Shown: positions 1 through 9,044, numbered from the stretch's first letter. The stretch: DNA of 12,187 nt from Lobulomyces angularis (GCA_027604685.1 JADHYX010000545.1:1-12187), one strand, 5' to 3'. The notes: generated from the sequence alone by a model not told the origin. Numbers and translations: made by a program.

Positions 1-48
1 ATTTTTTTTTTTTTTTTTTTTATAAGTGTAAAAAAATAAAATTATTAC

Positions 49-282
49 ATATTTGTGAAGAAGAGCGGATTTTGATACAGGAAGACGACTATCAGCATCA
101 GAGTGTTTTGACAATACTTCATCCAACCAGGACAAGTGGGAGTCCAAAACATCACCAGATAAAGCTGATACCTCAGACTTGAGTTTCACGATGTATTGGT
201 TTTCAACACCAGTGCTAGCACCAGGAGCTGCAAAAGCAGTGCTTAAAAGTAGTAAAAGTGAAGCAGGTTTTAAAAAGTTCAT
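49..282 (-). CDS. Secreted subtilisin-like (S8) protease, first exon only: signal peptide plus I9 propeptide
   Basis: First exon, 78 codons, of a gene reading leftward off the window. Residues 1-19 (MNFLKPASLLLLLSTAFA then Ala) form a clear signal peptide: Lys near the start, a leucine-rich core and an AFA cleavage box. Residues 28-78 resemble the peptidase inhibitor I9 propeptide of fungal proteinase K/cerevisin-type subtilases: QYIVKLK as the first strand, then DSHLSWLDEVLSKH as the helix, then LLHKY. In that family the propeptide folds and inhibits the catalytic domain and is cleaved off in the secretory pathway. The exon most likely ends in phase 0 after Tyr78, where a GTAATA donor starts at 48. 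The frame stays open to the window edge, but that extension is only AT-rich and poly-T-derived sequence. The catalytic Asp/His/Ser domain would lie outside the window, so the protein could also be a stand-alone I9 inhibitor. A TATAAA on the minus strand at 356-351 is a weak promoter candidate. Confidence 0.7.
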
Positions 283-2045
283 TTTTTTTTATTTATGTGT
301 TATTATTTTAACTCTAATATAGTTATATTTTATTTTAATTTGATTTTTTTTTTATAAAAATTAAAAATTCAGAGTATTTATAATAAATTCATATAGTGTG
401 AACGTTTGTTTTCAAATTTCATTTGATTTTAGTAACTCAATAATTTGAAGTCATTCTAATTCTGTGGAAGCATTTTCTTTTAGCTGAATAATTCAGGTTC
501 AGAAGAAAGAACATGCGGATGGTTCTAAAAAAAAAAAAAAAAAAGTTGTAATTCCAGCAAATTTCTACTCAATTTCAAGCATTTTCCATACATGTTACTA
601 AATTTTGAGGTAAAATCTACAATTATATTATATTTTTTCACTTTTTTTTAGAAAGTTTAAATTGATAGAATAAATATTTTGATTTGCTTTTTCTTTTTTT
701 TTTCGTCAAAAAAATTAAAAATTTTAAATTAAAGATATCTATTGTTTTTTAATCTATAATGATTCTAGTATATGCTATAGATATTGATCTATATTGATAT
801 ACGAACCATTCCTTATTTCGTTCCACTCCAAACTCCACAAATTCAGTTTTTGATTTGTGTCATGCATACTTGTAACGTTGTTTCTTTAAAAGGTTTCTCG
901 TAATTATAAATTATTATATTATATTCTAAAGAAGCTTTTTCTAAATGATATCTGGATTCCAGAGAATTTTAAATTGTTTATCGTGGTACTATGTACATGA
1001 GTTGAAAATTTAAATTAAAAAAGAAAAAATTGTTGAATATAATGATTCGTAGATTACTATTTAATAAAATTATTACATTTTAAAATAAAAATTAGTATTA
1101 ATTATTAATAGATTGATTTCTATTAGTTCGTTATACTTTTATTATAGAACTGAAATTAGCAAAGCGTTACCCTGAAAATTTTAAGCAAAACAAATCTTTT
1201 TAATGTGTGTTCCCAATTTCAAAACAAATATTTTTGTTTTATAATATTATTTATAAATATTTAAATATGTTATTGATATAATTAAAATATAATTAAAGCA
1301 TTAACACAAAAAAATATTTTGATAAAGGATTTAAGTTTATTAATATGGATATGCAACATATCCTTTAAATTTTTTATTAACTCTATGAATCTTTTTAAGT
1401 ATTTACTAAAAACTTTCCAGTTTGAAAATCATACCAATTATGGTTGATGAATGTTAAAACAGTAGAAGTTTTTTAATAACTACAAAATTAAAAAAATTGT
1501 TTGAAATAAAATATTTTTTTGTTTCATAAACGTTACAATTATCTAGAAGAAAAAAATTGGACTAAGCTTTTCATTGACTAATTTAGAAGAAATTACCATT
1601 TTACTTACATCTTTCTTAATGTCACATTTTTAGTTTCTTTTTGGAAAGGATTCTCTGATAATTTACTAATTTAAACATTTAATTTTAGTTATTATTATAG
1701 TATTTGTAATGTTATTCTGTTCAAATAATCTACCAATTATTGTTGATCTAATCTTCTAACGCCAATCTAGTAGCTTCGCAAAATGTAGAAAGCACCAACA
1801 CCTTAAATAGCATATTTTTAACATCTTTTTTTTTTTTTTTTTTTTTGGATTATTCTAGAATCCCAAAAAAATAAATAGCCAATCAAAATGTAACTACTAA
1901 ATTTTTTTACATACACACAAAATATTAAATAGAATTTTTTTTTTTTAATTATTGAACAATAAAGTTATAAAAAAAAAAAAATATTTTTTTACCATTTAGT
2001 TTTTTTTTTATTTTTATTTCATATTTTTATTTTTTTTTAAATACA
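283..2045. other. Gene-free AT-rich intergenic region between divergent genes
   Basis: I see no credible coding sequence on either strand: stops are frequent in all frames and no exon-like block continues across plausible splice sites. It holds homopolymer runs (for example 18 A at 527-544 and about 22 T at 1825-1846), one clean short hairpin (1347-1363), and a 17-nt near repeat (1432-1448 and 1731-1747, one mismatch). Because the left gene reads leftward and the transporter rightward, both promoters should lie here. The 100 bases before the transporter start codon are almost pure T/A tracts, as is common in AT-rich fungal promoters. Confidence 0.6.
1347..1363. repeat. Perfect 7-bp inverted repeat with 3-nt loop
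   Basis: GGATATG (1347-1353) and CATATCC (1357-1363) are exact reverse complements around CAA. A second pair, AAGGAT at 1325-1330 and ATCCTT at 1360-1365, could compete with it. It lies in gene-free DNA and has no T-run terminator context that matters in a eukaryote. Its function is unknown, and short palindromes are expected by chance in AT-rich DNA. Confidence 0.4.
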
Positions 2046-4541
2046 ATGTTGGAAAATGATCCACAAGAAACTTTAATCTTAAAAAAATTAGACAAGAGAA
2101 TTTTACCACTTTTATCCATTTTAATATTTATTACAAAACTGGTAAAAAATTTTAAAATGTTTAAACAAATTTGTTTTCATTTAGAGAGATCTCTTTAAAT
2201 TATAATACTTAAAAAAAAAAAAATGAAATTAATGCTTTTTTTTTTTTTAAGCAACAAGAAACAATAAATGACTTAAGGATAGATTTGTTTACATCAAGAA
2301 AAAAGGATAGCTGGGAAAAGATAATAAATTTTGATCAAAATGGAAGTACAACTAAAAATGTCGAAGAGATGGAGTTAAAGTTTGAAAGATACATCCAACT
2401 GTTTTTTTTCTTAGGATTTTTTATATTTATTTTTCCCTCTACTTTTTTAATGAAGAGGTTTGACTTTTCTAAATGGTTTGGTAGGAATTTTAAAATAATG
2501 ATAAAATTTTAATATATATTATTTATTAAAATTAATTTATTATTGATAGCAATGTAAGTGTATTTATTCCTCAATATTAACTTTTTTTTCATAAAAAAAC
2601 TATAGCGTTTTACTTTTAGTTGCTGTAAACTCATTTTTTACAATACCAATGACAAAATTTTTTGGATTTGCTTTTTCTCAGTTTGTTTCAGGTGCTCTAG
2701 TATCATGGTAAGGAAGGGCCAAAAAAAAAAAAATTTGAAATAAAAATATATTTTTTAGTATCATACCAAGTATACTGGTCTACATCCCAAACTTTTACAT
2801 AAAAGAAGAGTACGGAAAAAGAATAGTACTAATTTTTAGTATTGGCGACTTTTGCGGTGGTCTCTTCGGAAATTTGTTTTCTGCTTTGATTGGAAAACTA
2901 GATTTAAATCATGATAATTTAAAATCTTGGAAAATGTAAAAAAATATTGAATTTTTTTTTTTTGTTTTTAAAATATTCAATTTTTTTGTACATTCACAAA
3001 GGTTATTGCTTGTCAATGGATTGTTTTGCGTAAATGCAGCTTTTTTAGTATGGTAAGAAGAAAGATTAGAGTAAACTTTTAAAAGTAATTGATTAATTTC
3101 AGGTTTCTGCTTCCAGACGCATTGGAAACTTGTGATTTTCTCACACCTGCAGATAAAATTTTAGGGGTTTCCAGAGTACTATATTAGAAAAAAAAATTAA
3201 ATCAAATTTAACTCTTTATTCATTTTTTGTACAATTAGGTAAAAGATCCAGATGATCCAGATCCAATAGATCCAGACTCTGACATAGATTTTAACTCCTT
3301 TCTTTCTTACAATGAAACCGCAAAAAAAAAATCAAAAAATAAAAATAAATTTTCCATATCCTTAAAAAACCTAAATTTTCATAGAGCCCAATTTGAATCT
3401 TGGCTAAAGGATTTTAAATTTTACTTTTTATTTGTGAGCTTAAACTTGTTTTTATTTTATTGTAAAAGTCTCATGGAAAGTAGAAGTTTTATTTTAACTA
3501 GCAAATTAAATGTTTTCAACTCAAAAAGCAGTGGAGGAAGTCAGGAGGGAACCTTTGAAAATAACGAATTTAGTGAAACTAAAATTTTGCTAAACTATGT
3601 TCCAAAGTTAGTGGCTCTTTTGATATCTATTGGAGTTAGTTATTCTTCGGATGTAAAAGGAGAAAGAGCTTTGCATATAAGTATTCCAATCTTTCTTTCG
3701 GCTGTTGGATTTTCGATGTTAAGCTTTGTTGAAGATGCTACGTCTAGATTTACCTTTCTGTTCATCATTGAGCCAAGTTTTTATCTAAGTTATCCGCTAA
3801 TCTTATCCTATGCTCGTAATATATATTTCAAAAAAATTATTTTTAAATTTTTTTTTCTTTTTTCAATGTAGTTGATAATGTTCATGGAGAAACAGTAAGA
3901 GCATTGGTTTCAGCAGGACTTGTTTGTTTTTTACCATTCAACTCTGCTTTAATCCACCTGTTTTTTCCGGATGTTGAAACTTACACCTATCCTCAGTTTT
4001 TGGAGGAGTCGGCATTTGGATCAAACTTTTTTCCAATAGACTTCCACCTATATATCCTACCCGCCGTATTTATGTTGTTTTCAGGAATATTCGTTATGAT
4101 ATTTTACTGGATGAATAGAAGGGAAGAAGAGACCTTGTGGTCAAAAACACCTGGGTTACGAAGATTAATGACTGACAATGAAGAAACGCAAGCATGGGAC
4201 ATTAATGACAGCGAATTTGACATTTATTCAAGTTCAAAAAAGTCCAAAAAAGGAAAAGAAAAGGAAGTGATTGAAACCGTTAAAACTAGTAAAATTAAAG
4301 GCGAGGAGGCATTTGAAATGACTAGCATATATGATGAAAAGGAAGATGAAGAGGATTTAAGTTCTTCTGCGGGAAGTACTAAAAAAATCTTTGCATACAC
4401 CGGTCTAAATGATAAAAAGAAAGAAAAGTCGAAAAAAGATGCTTTCTTTGTAGACGACGATGATGATGTAAGTTTAATTCCCATAGATTTCTCAATTAAA
4501 ATTTTATTTTCTATCCAAAAAAGTGGTCTTAACTTTAGTAA
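2046..4541 (+). CDS. Allantoate-permease-like major facilitator (ACS/Dal5-type anion:cation symporter family), 9 exons
   Basis: Reconstructed exons: 2046-2141, 2252-2480, 2550-2553, 2606-2707, 2759-2935, 3002-3052, 3103-3175, 3239-3815, 3872-4467, and TAA at 4539-4541, giving 635 aa. Family marks in order: LILKKLDKRILPLLSIL before and in TM1; YIQLFFFLGFFIFIFPSTFLMKRF (TM2, about 79-102), matching the family's YilfevPsnlllkRf; FSQFVSGALVSCIIPSILVY (TM4); the YGKRI loop, as in RGRRI; LLPDALETCDFLTPADK after TM6; LLNYVPKLVALLISIGVSY and SDVKGER (TM8 and its loop); LDNVHGETVRALVSAG, as in NNVAGHTKRA. Relatives carry allantoate, nicotinate, vitamins or other organic anions across the plasma membrane; the substrate here cannot be told. 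Odd points: the LDR-N motif after TM1 is missing, an Asp/Pro loop DPDDPDPIDPDSDID lies at 247-261, and a 118-residue hydrophilic acidic/Lys tail (518-635) ends in DDDDD. Without the last intron the frame runs to 4575. Confidence 0.85.
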
Positions 4542-4913
4542 CTTTAAAAATAAAATTTTCTGGGCTAATTGCTAACTGAGGATATGTTGAAAATAAAAAA
4601 AAATTTTTTTTATTGTTTATTTATTATACCTTATACAGCATAATTCTTAAAATTGACTTAAAAAATTTATACCTATACCATTAAATTACTAAAAAATAAT
4701 AAAATACAGTAACCCTTTAGATAGTATTATATTAAATTTATGTATCGTTATTTTCGTACTGATAAATGAACTGGTTATATTCATAATGTAATACCCTATA
4801 AATAAAGTATTGTATATAGGATATTACTATTAAAAATTTTCTGCACTATAAAAGTAACAATCTACAATAACGTTTTTTTTTTAGGGTTTTATCATTTATT
4901 TTGTTTAAACAAA
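4542..4913. other. Short intergenic region: transporter 3' end and PX-BAR promoter
   Basis: There are 372 bases between the two genes, with no open frame of note. The first 35 nt are coding if the last transporter intron is retained. Several AATAAA-like hexamers occur (for example AAATAAAAA near 4590 and AATAAAG at 4801), any of which could direct poly(A) addition. Near the right end lie a TATA-box-like site (4847-4854) and a T-run followed by AG (4872-4884), which could be a 5'-UTR splice acceptor or chance. Confidence 0.5.
4847..4854 (+). promoter_or_regulatory. Candidate TATA box upstream of the PX-BAR gene
   Basis: TATAAAAG lies 60 bases before the ATG at 4914. It matches the eukaryotic TATA consensus and stands in a slightly less AT-rich stretch (CTGCACTATAAAAGTAAC). 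In DNA this AT-rich such a match is weak evidence, so the call rests on position and exact consensus. Confidence 0.3.
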
Positions 4914-6258
4914 ATGTCATCACAGAGAACATTAAATAATATCACAATAAACGTTTCTCTTTTATCTCAAGGAAGTTATCAAATAGAAAGTGTAGTAAAT
5001 AAAAAAAAAACAGTTGTTACAAGAACTCAACACGAAGTTGAAAGGTTATATAATGTTCTACAGTTAGAGTTAAAAAACCATATTATACCATCATTTCCGA
5101 CATGCTCAATGGACTTGAAATTTCTACTAGAAAAATTAACCAATTTTTTTAATAATTTACTTAACATCAACGACTGCTTAACTAATGTAAATTTTTTAAG
5201 TTTTTTGGAAAGTGAATTTTTATTTAACCCTGTTGTAGGCAATAGTATAAATCCAGGGTTAGAAAAAAGTATTGGAAATAATAAAAGTTTTTTTAATTTT
5301 TTTGGTGGAGGAAGCAACACACAAGACAATGACGTTTACTTTGAAAATGCTTTAAAACTTACAAATCAAATAGATATAGGGATCATTGAAATAGGAAAAC
5401 TTTGTGAAAAATTGGCGAGATCTGAAAAATGTAAAACATATTTTTTTTTTTTTTCTATTTACTCTTCAGTTTTGCATATCTTACTTCTACCGTCAATCTC
5501 TTAACTCTATTTTTTTTTTTTTATTAAACATAAATTTATTGCTTAGCGTATTCCATCCATTGTTCTGATTTAGTTACTAAATTTGGAGTATTAGCTGAAG
5601 AAACTTCCCCAGTAGAATCTTATCAAATGTAAATTGAACAGATTTTCATTTTAAGTTTAACGCTATTTTTAGGCTTTTAAAAAAATTTGTTAAATGCATG
5701 AAGTTGACCGAGGATATTCATTCCAACAATGTAAACTATTAACAGTGTTAATCACTGTACTTAATGTTTTATTTAGGCAAACTATTTGGCTTCTACCCTT
5801 TTCGACTTTTTTTGTTATCAATCACGGTTCAATTTTTCCGCTTTGACAACCTTTAATTACAGGCTAAGTTTACTTTCAGAATATGAACAACAGTGTAAAG
5901 TTACCCAGAAAAAAATTCAAAATTTGGAAAAGTTGAAGTCTAGTTCCAGTATAAAAACTGATAAAGTTGATGTAGCTTCAAACGAACTTTTTGAAGTAAT
6001 AATATATAAATAGGTTGGATTTTTTTTTTTTTTTAACAATGTACAAAAAATTAGGTAAAAAAAACCGAAACTGAAGTGAAGGATACTCTAACGAGTACGA
6101 GTGAAACAATCAAACGTGAATATGATGACTTCAAATTTCTTCAAGATTATGAGTTAGGTGCAGAATTAGATAAGTTTGTGGGAAAGCAGTTACAAGTAAA
6201 TAAAAACCTGTTAAAAGTTTGGGATAACATATTAAAAGATCTTGAAAGCCTTTATTGA
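4914..6258 (+). CDS. PX-BAR sorting nexin-like protein, 5 exons
   Basis: Reconstructed exons: 4914-5430, 5547-5628, 5673-5730, 5777-5995, 6055-6258 (359 aa, stop TGA). All junctions keep frame (phases 1, 2, 0, 0). Residues about 8-105 read as a PX domain: TINVSLLSQGSYQIESVV strands, VVTRTQHEVERLYNVLQ in place of the usual VxRRYSDFxxL, then NHIIPSFP as the proline loop, then LLEKLTNFFNNLL and FLSFLESE as the closing helices. Residues about 140-359 are helical and charged like a Vps5/sorting-nexin BAR domain: ENALKLTNQIDIGIIEIGKL, DLVTKFGVLAEETSP, RLSLLSEYEQQCKVTQKKIQ, and the end helix IKREYDDF...QVNKNLLKVWDNIL. Such proteins bind phosphoinositides and curved endosomal membrane and act in retrograde sorting. 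I cannot tell SNX4/41-like from Vps5/17-like. The PX pocket Arg-Tyr pair is changed (Arg37 kept, Thr38, Gln39), so lipid binding may be weak or altered. A glycine/phenylalanine linker (FFNFFGGGS) joins the domains. Confidence 0.72.
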
Positions 6259-7193
6259 TTTTTCTACTATTTCTTTTTTAAAATAAGTTATCAGCAAAAT
6301 TTGACTTTTTTTCTATACTGTAAATTTAAATTAATTTTTTATGTAGAATTATTATTTGTTAATATATAACGGATTTTTCTTTATTTTGATAAATTTATTT
6401 GAAGAAACAGTTTAACATGCCTGCAGTTTGGGGCAGGTCACTCAATGCCAGTAGTAGTGACCTCAACTACAACATTTTCAACTCAAACTCTTTTGTGTAA
6501 TTTCTGATCACTTCTTGTACGGTTTTAATTCTTAACATGTGAACCCACATTTCTTTTAACCATGTAAAATTTTGATATTAAATTTTATTTTTTGTCGTTG
6601 CTATCTTCTTAAATTCTACACAGTTTATTATCTTTTATTTTCTCAATTGCATTAGATCTATCTTAGTCTCAAACTTTTAATGGCTTTAAGTAAACTAAAG
6701 TGAATGGTGAACAGGTGTCAATTGTAGTAAATCAACTGCTTTTAGGCTTTAACAATATTATTTCATTTTAAAATTGTCAATTAATCTTCATAAATGAAAT
6801 TCTGGAAACTTTCCTTATTTTGCGTATTAAGTGTTGCGTAAAAGTTTATGTGTAAAAATTTAAAAAAAAAATTTGAACAATAAAAATAGAAATTTTTTTT
6901 TCTTGACTCATAATGCAATTGCCTTTTTGTAATTATTTTTGTTTTTTTGTGTAATAGTAATATGAGAATAAATTTTACCATTAAAAAGAACTTTATTAGC
7001 TTTAGTGGAAATTTTTTAAAACAAAGAGTTTCCTTTTGTTTTACAAAATTTCGAAAGATAGTTTAATGAAATGTTTCACTTCCAAAATTGGCGGTAAATT
7101 ATCTTGATTTATTTAAATACTGAGTCTAATTTTTTAACATTTAAAAACCAAAATAAAGAAAAATTAAAAATGAAAAAAAATTTTTTTTTTAAC
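6259..7193. other. Intergenic region before the peroxiredoxin, with a GC-richer hairpin block
   Basis: I find no supportable gene. Open frames here are short and made of low-complexity hydrophobic codons. The stretch should contain the PX-BAR 3' end and the peroxiredoxin promoter. The one block that stands out is 6418-6465, clearly richer in G+C than its surroundings and able to form two adjacent hairpins (listed separately). Just before the peroxiredoxin start lie A8 and T10 runs. Confidence 0.5.
6420..6462. repeat. Two adjacent inverted repeats in a GC-rich island
   Basis: CCTGC (6420-6424) pairs with GCAGG (6433-6437), and GGTCACT (6436-6442) pairs exactly with AGTGACC (6456-6462) across a 13-nt loop. 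The two stems overlap by two bases, so they are alternative or coaxial structures. The block is about half G+C in DNA that is otherwise about 80 percent A+T. It could be a structured RNA segment, a palindromic protein-binding site (TGACC/GGTCA half-sites), or a remnant of older sequence. The sequence alone does not decide. Confidence 0.4.
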
Positions 7194-8057
7194 ATGACAA
7201 TCAAAGAAGCAATCAGACACGGTAAAAACCATTACAAAAATTAAAGGCACTAATAAGTAAATAAGCATTAAGGCTAGGAGATGTTGCTCCAAATTTTAAG
7301 GCGCAAAGCTCAGCAGGTGAAATAGATTTCTATGAATTTAAAAAGGGAAAGTGGGCAATACTGTTCTCACACCCTGGAGGTACAATTTTACTAGAAATTC
7401 TTAATTAAGTTTCACTTGAAGATTTTACACCGGTGTGTACTGCAGAGCTGGCACTAGTTGGAAAACTGAGCAAAGAGTGGGAAAAAAGGCACGTTGCTGT
7501 ATTAGGACTAAGTTGTGATACTTTGGAATCCCATAGGCAAATGATTGCAGACATTCTTGAAATAAAAGTATCAATTACAATGAATGCTAGTTCTAAATAG
7601 TTTTCCAATTTTAAGGGTGTGGTAATTAATTACCCTATTGTTGCCGACCCAGAAAGATCCATAGCAGCAATGTATGATATGCTTGACTCAAAAAAGACGG
7701 GAAAAGTAGATAAGCAAGGATATCCACTTACTGTTCGAAGTGTATTTATCATTGATCCCAATAACATAGTCAGAGTGATACTATATTATCCAGATACTTG
7801 TGGTAGAAATTTTGATGAAATACTTCGAATTATGGATAGCTTGCAATTAACTGACATGTTTAAAGTTGCAACTCCACCTAACTGGAGAATTGGCGATGAC
7901 GTATTAATTCATCCAGAAGTTCAAAAAGCAGAGGCAGATGCATTGTTTCCGCGTAAGTTAAACTATTGTTTTTTGTTGTAATTATTGATAAAATTTAGAA
8001 TATGAATGCATTAAACCTTATTACAGAACCGTTAAGCAAGAATATTTATGTAGATAA
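7194..8057 (+). CDS. PRX1: 1-Cys peroxiredoxin (Prx6 class), 5 exons
   Basis: Thiol peroxidase that reduces H2O2 and organic hydroperoxides through one peroxidatic cysteine. Exons 7194-7221, 7266-7379, 7422-7567, 7616-7952, 7999-8057 give 227 aa, close to the usual 220-225. Introns are 42-48 nt, and each junction restores a conserved motif. Seen in order: LRLGDVAPNF; WAILFSHPGDFTPVCTAEL with the catalytic set Thr50, Cys53 and His45; LSCDTLESH; NYPIVADPERSIAAMYDML; GYPLTVRSVFIIDP with Arg137; YPDTCGRNFDEILRIMDSLQLTD; ATPPNWRIGDDVLIHPEV; and a C-terminal KPYYRTV matching the family's KxYLRxT. The Prx6 phospholipase serine motif GDSWG reads KGKWA (Lys38 for Ser), with Tyr32 where animal Prx6 has His, so only the peroxidase role is predicted. 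An in-frame upstream ATG at 7170 would add MKKNFFFN. I prefer 7194 because it starts the conserved part and the extension is A/T-run translation. No mitochondrial presequence is evident. Confidence 0.95.
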
Positions 8058-8599
8058 ATTTGCCCAATTTAGTTATTTTGGTTATAATTATTGATAGTCA
8101 TTATTTTATTATTTTTTTTCAAAAACAAGAAAACAATTATTAAAGAAAAGATTAGTTACTAAGGCATAACTTTCTAAATAATTGATTAAGTAAGCCTTAA
8201 TTAAAAGTTGCTGGCGGAATGAGGATTATGAGAAAATAAGTTCAAATTTTTATTTTGTTGGAAAGAAGTAGGCCAAAACAAATCTAAATTGCAAGTTCAA
8301 TACTTACCGAGACTAGTAATGAGGTAAATGCATTGTAATTTGCAGTAAGAATGGGATTTTTTGAAAGAAACACTTGGAACGAACTAAAACTTAATTTTTC
8401 CTTTATACATTACAAACCTTATAAAATTAACTAATGAAGAAACTTGCAAAAAGTTAAATAATACAAAAAAATTGGTATATACTAATACCAGTTGATAAAC
8501 ATGCGTGACTGCTTTTAATAAACAAATTGCCAATAATGTGTAGGAAAACATTGTAATAAACTGAAGATTAAAAAAAGGTCAATTCTATTCTTAGAACGA
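8058..8599. other. Gene-free AT-rich region downstream of the peroxiredoxin
   Basis: This should hold the 3' end of the peroxiredoxin transcript. All frames on both strands carry frequent stops and I recognise no motif. The plus strand becomes less T-run-dominated after about 8200 and grades into the decayed coding-like debris that follows, so the left edge of a decayed transposon may lie here. I could not find terminal inverted repeats or a target-site duplication. Confidence 0.45.
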
Positions 8600-8945
8600 A
8601 GAAAATGTATAACAACTGGTGTGAAGAACCAAAAAATAAAACGTTAAAATTAAACTTTAAAACTTCCCAAAACTTCCAATTAACATTAAAAAAACCAGAC
8701 CTAAAATCTTGACTCTGGAAAAAATATATCTCTGAAATAGAACTATAAATTACGACTAAAAAAAAATTAATATCAGCAATAGAAAATTACTATAATTTAA
8801 CAAAATTTAACTCTCTAAGCATCCCTTAATTTTTTACAACTGTATAACAAAACGAATATAACGACTTGCACCACTTGCAAAATTATTACTAACACTCCAC
8901 ATCCAAAACTAAATATCGGTACCAAATATAAATTTGAAAAATTTA
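8600..8945 (+). pseudogene. Decayed coding-like debris, possibly the N-terminal part of the hAT relic
   Basis: The plus strand has codon-like composition with scattered stops. One frame from 8608 reads MYNNWCEEPKNKTLKLNF, then KKYISEIEL and AIENYYNLTKFNSLSIP, broken by TGA/TAA. Another frame at 8861-8930 reads TTCTTCKIITNTPHPKLNIGT, with Cys-x2-Cys (TGC at 8867 and 8876) followed by a GT. That is the order seen in BED zinc fingers that precede hAT transposases, but the His pair is not clear. Several stops are TAA where CAA (Gln) would suit, so C-to-T decay is possible. The link to the relic downstream is inference from position and strand. Confidence 0.25.
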
Positions 8946-9044
8946 CCTAAGGTAAATGATTTCCTTTATAAAGCACACACCTTAAACATTTTCCATTAAC
9001 TGTAGCATCCTCAAAAGATGGTTCAAAAGCTTTTTATATGAAAG

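Noticed and set aside
1432..1747. Seventeen-nt near repeat ACCAATTAT-G/T-GTTGAT at 1432 and 1731
   Set aside because: Too short, and with one mismatch it is plausible by chance in this composition; no further identity around it.
2142..2251. Extra exon AGAGATCTCTTTAAATTA inside intron 1 of the transporter
   Set aside because: A TTTAG acceptor precedes it and RDLF would fit, but it runs into TAA and there is no GT donor before the stop.
4224..4484. Minus-strand open frame rich in Ser and Phe
   Set aside because: It is the complement of the Lys/Asp/Glu-rich transporter tail (GAA/AAA codons read as TTC/TTT), and it covers a well-supported plus-strand exon.
5027..5329. Minus-strand open frame of 100 codons
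   Set aside because: It is antisense to the PX domain exon, with Leu/Lys/Phe composition and no recognisable motif; the plus-strand reading fits a family.
6781..6981. Minus-strand open frame in the intergenic region
   Set aside because: Low-complexity Phe/Lys/Ile/Asn composition from AT runs, no motif and no start context; expected by chance.
7405..7608. Minus-strand open frame
   Set aside because: It is antisense to peroxiredoxin exon 3, which carries the catalytic cysteine; no independent support.
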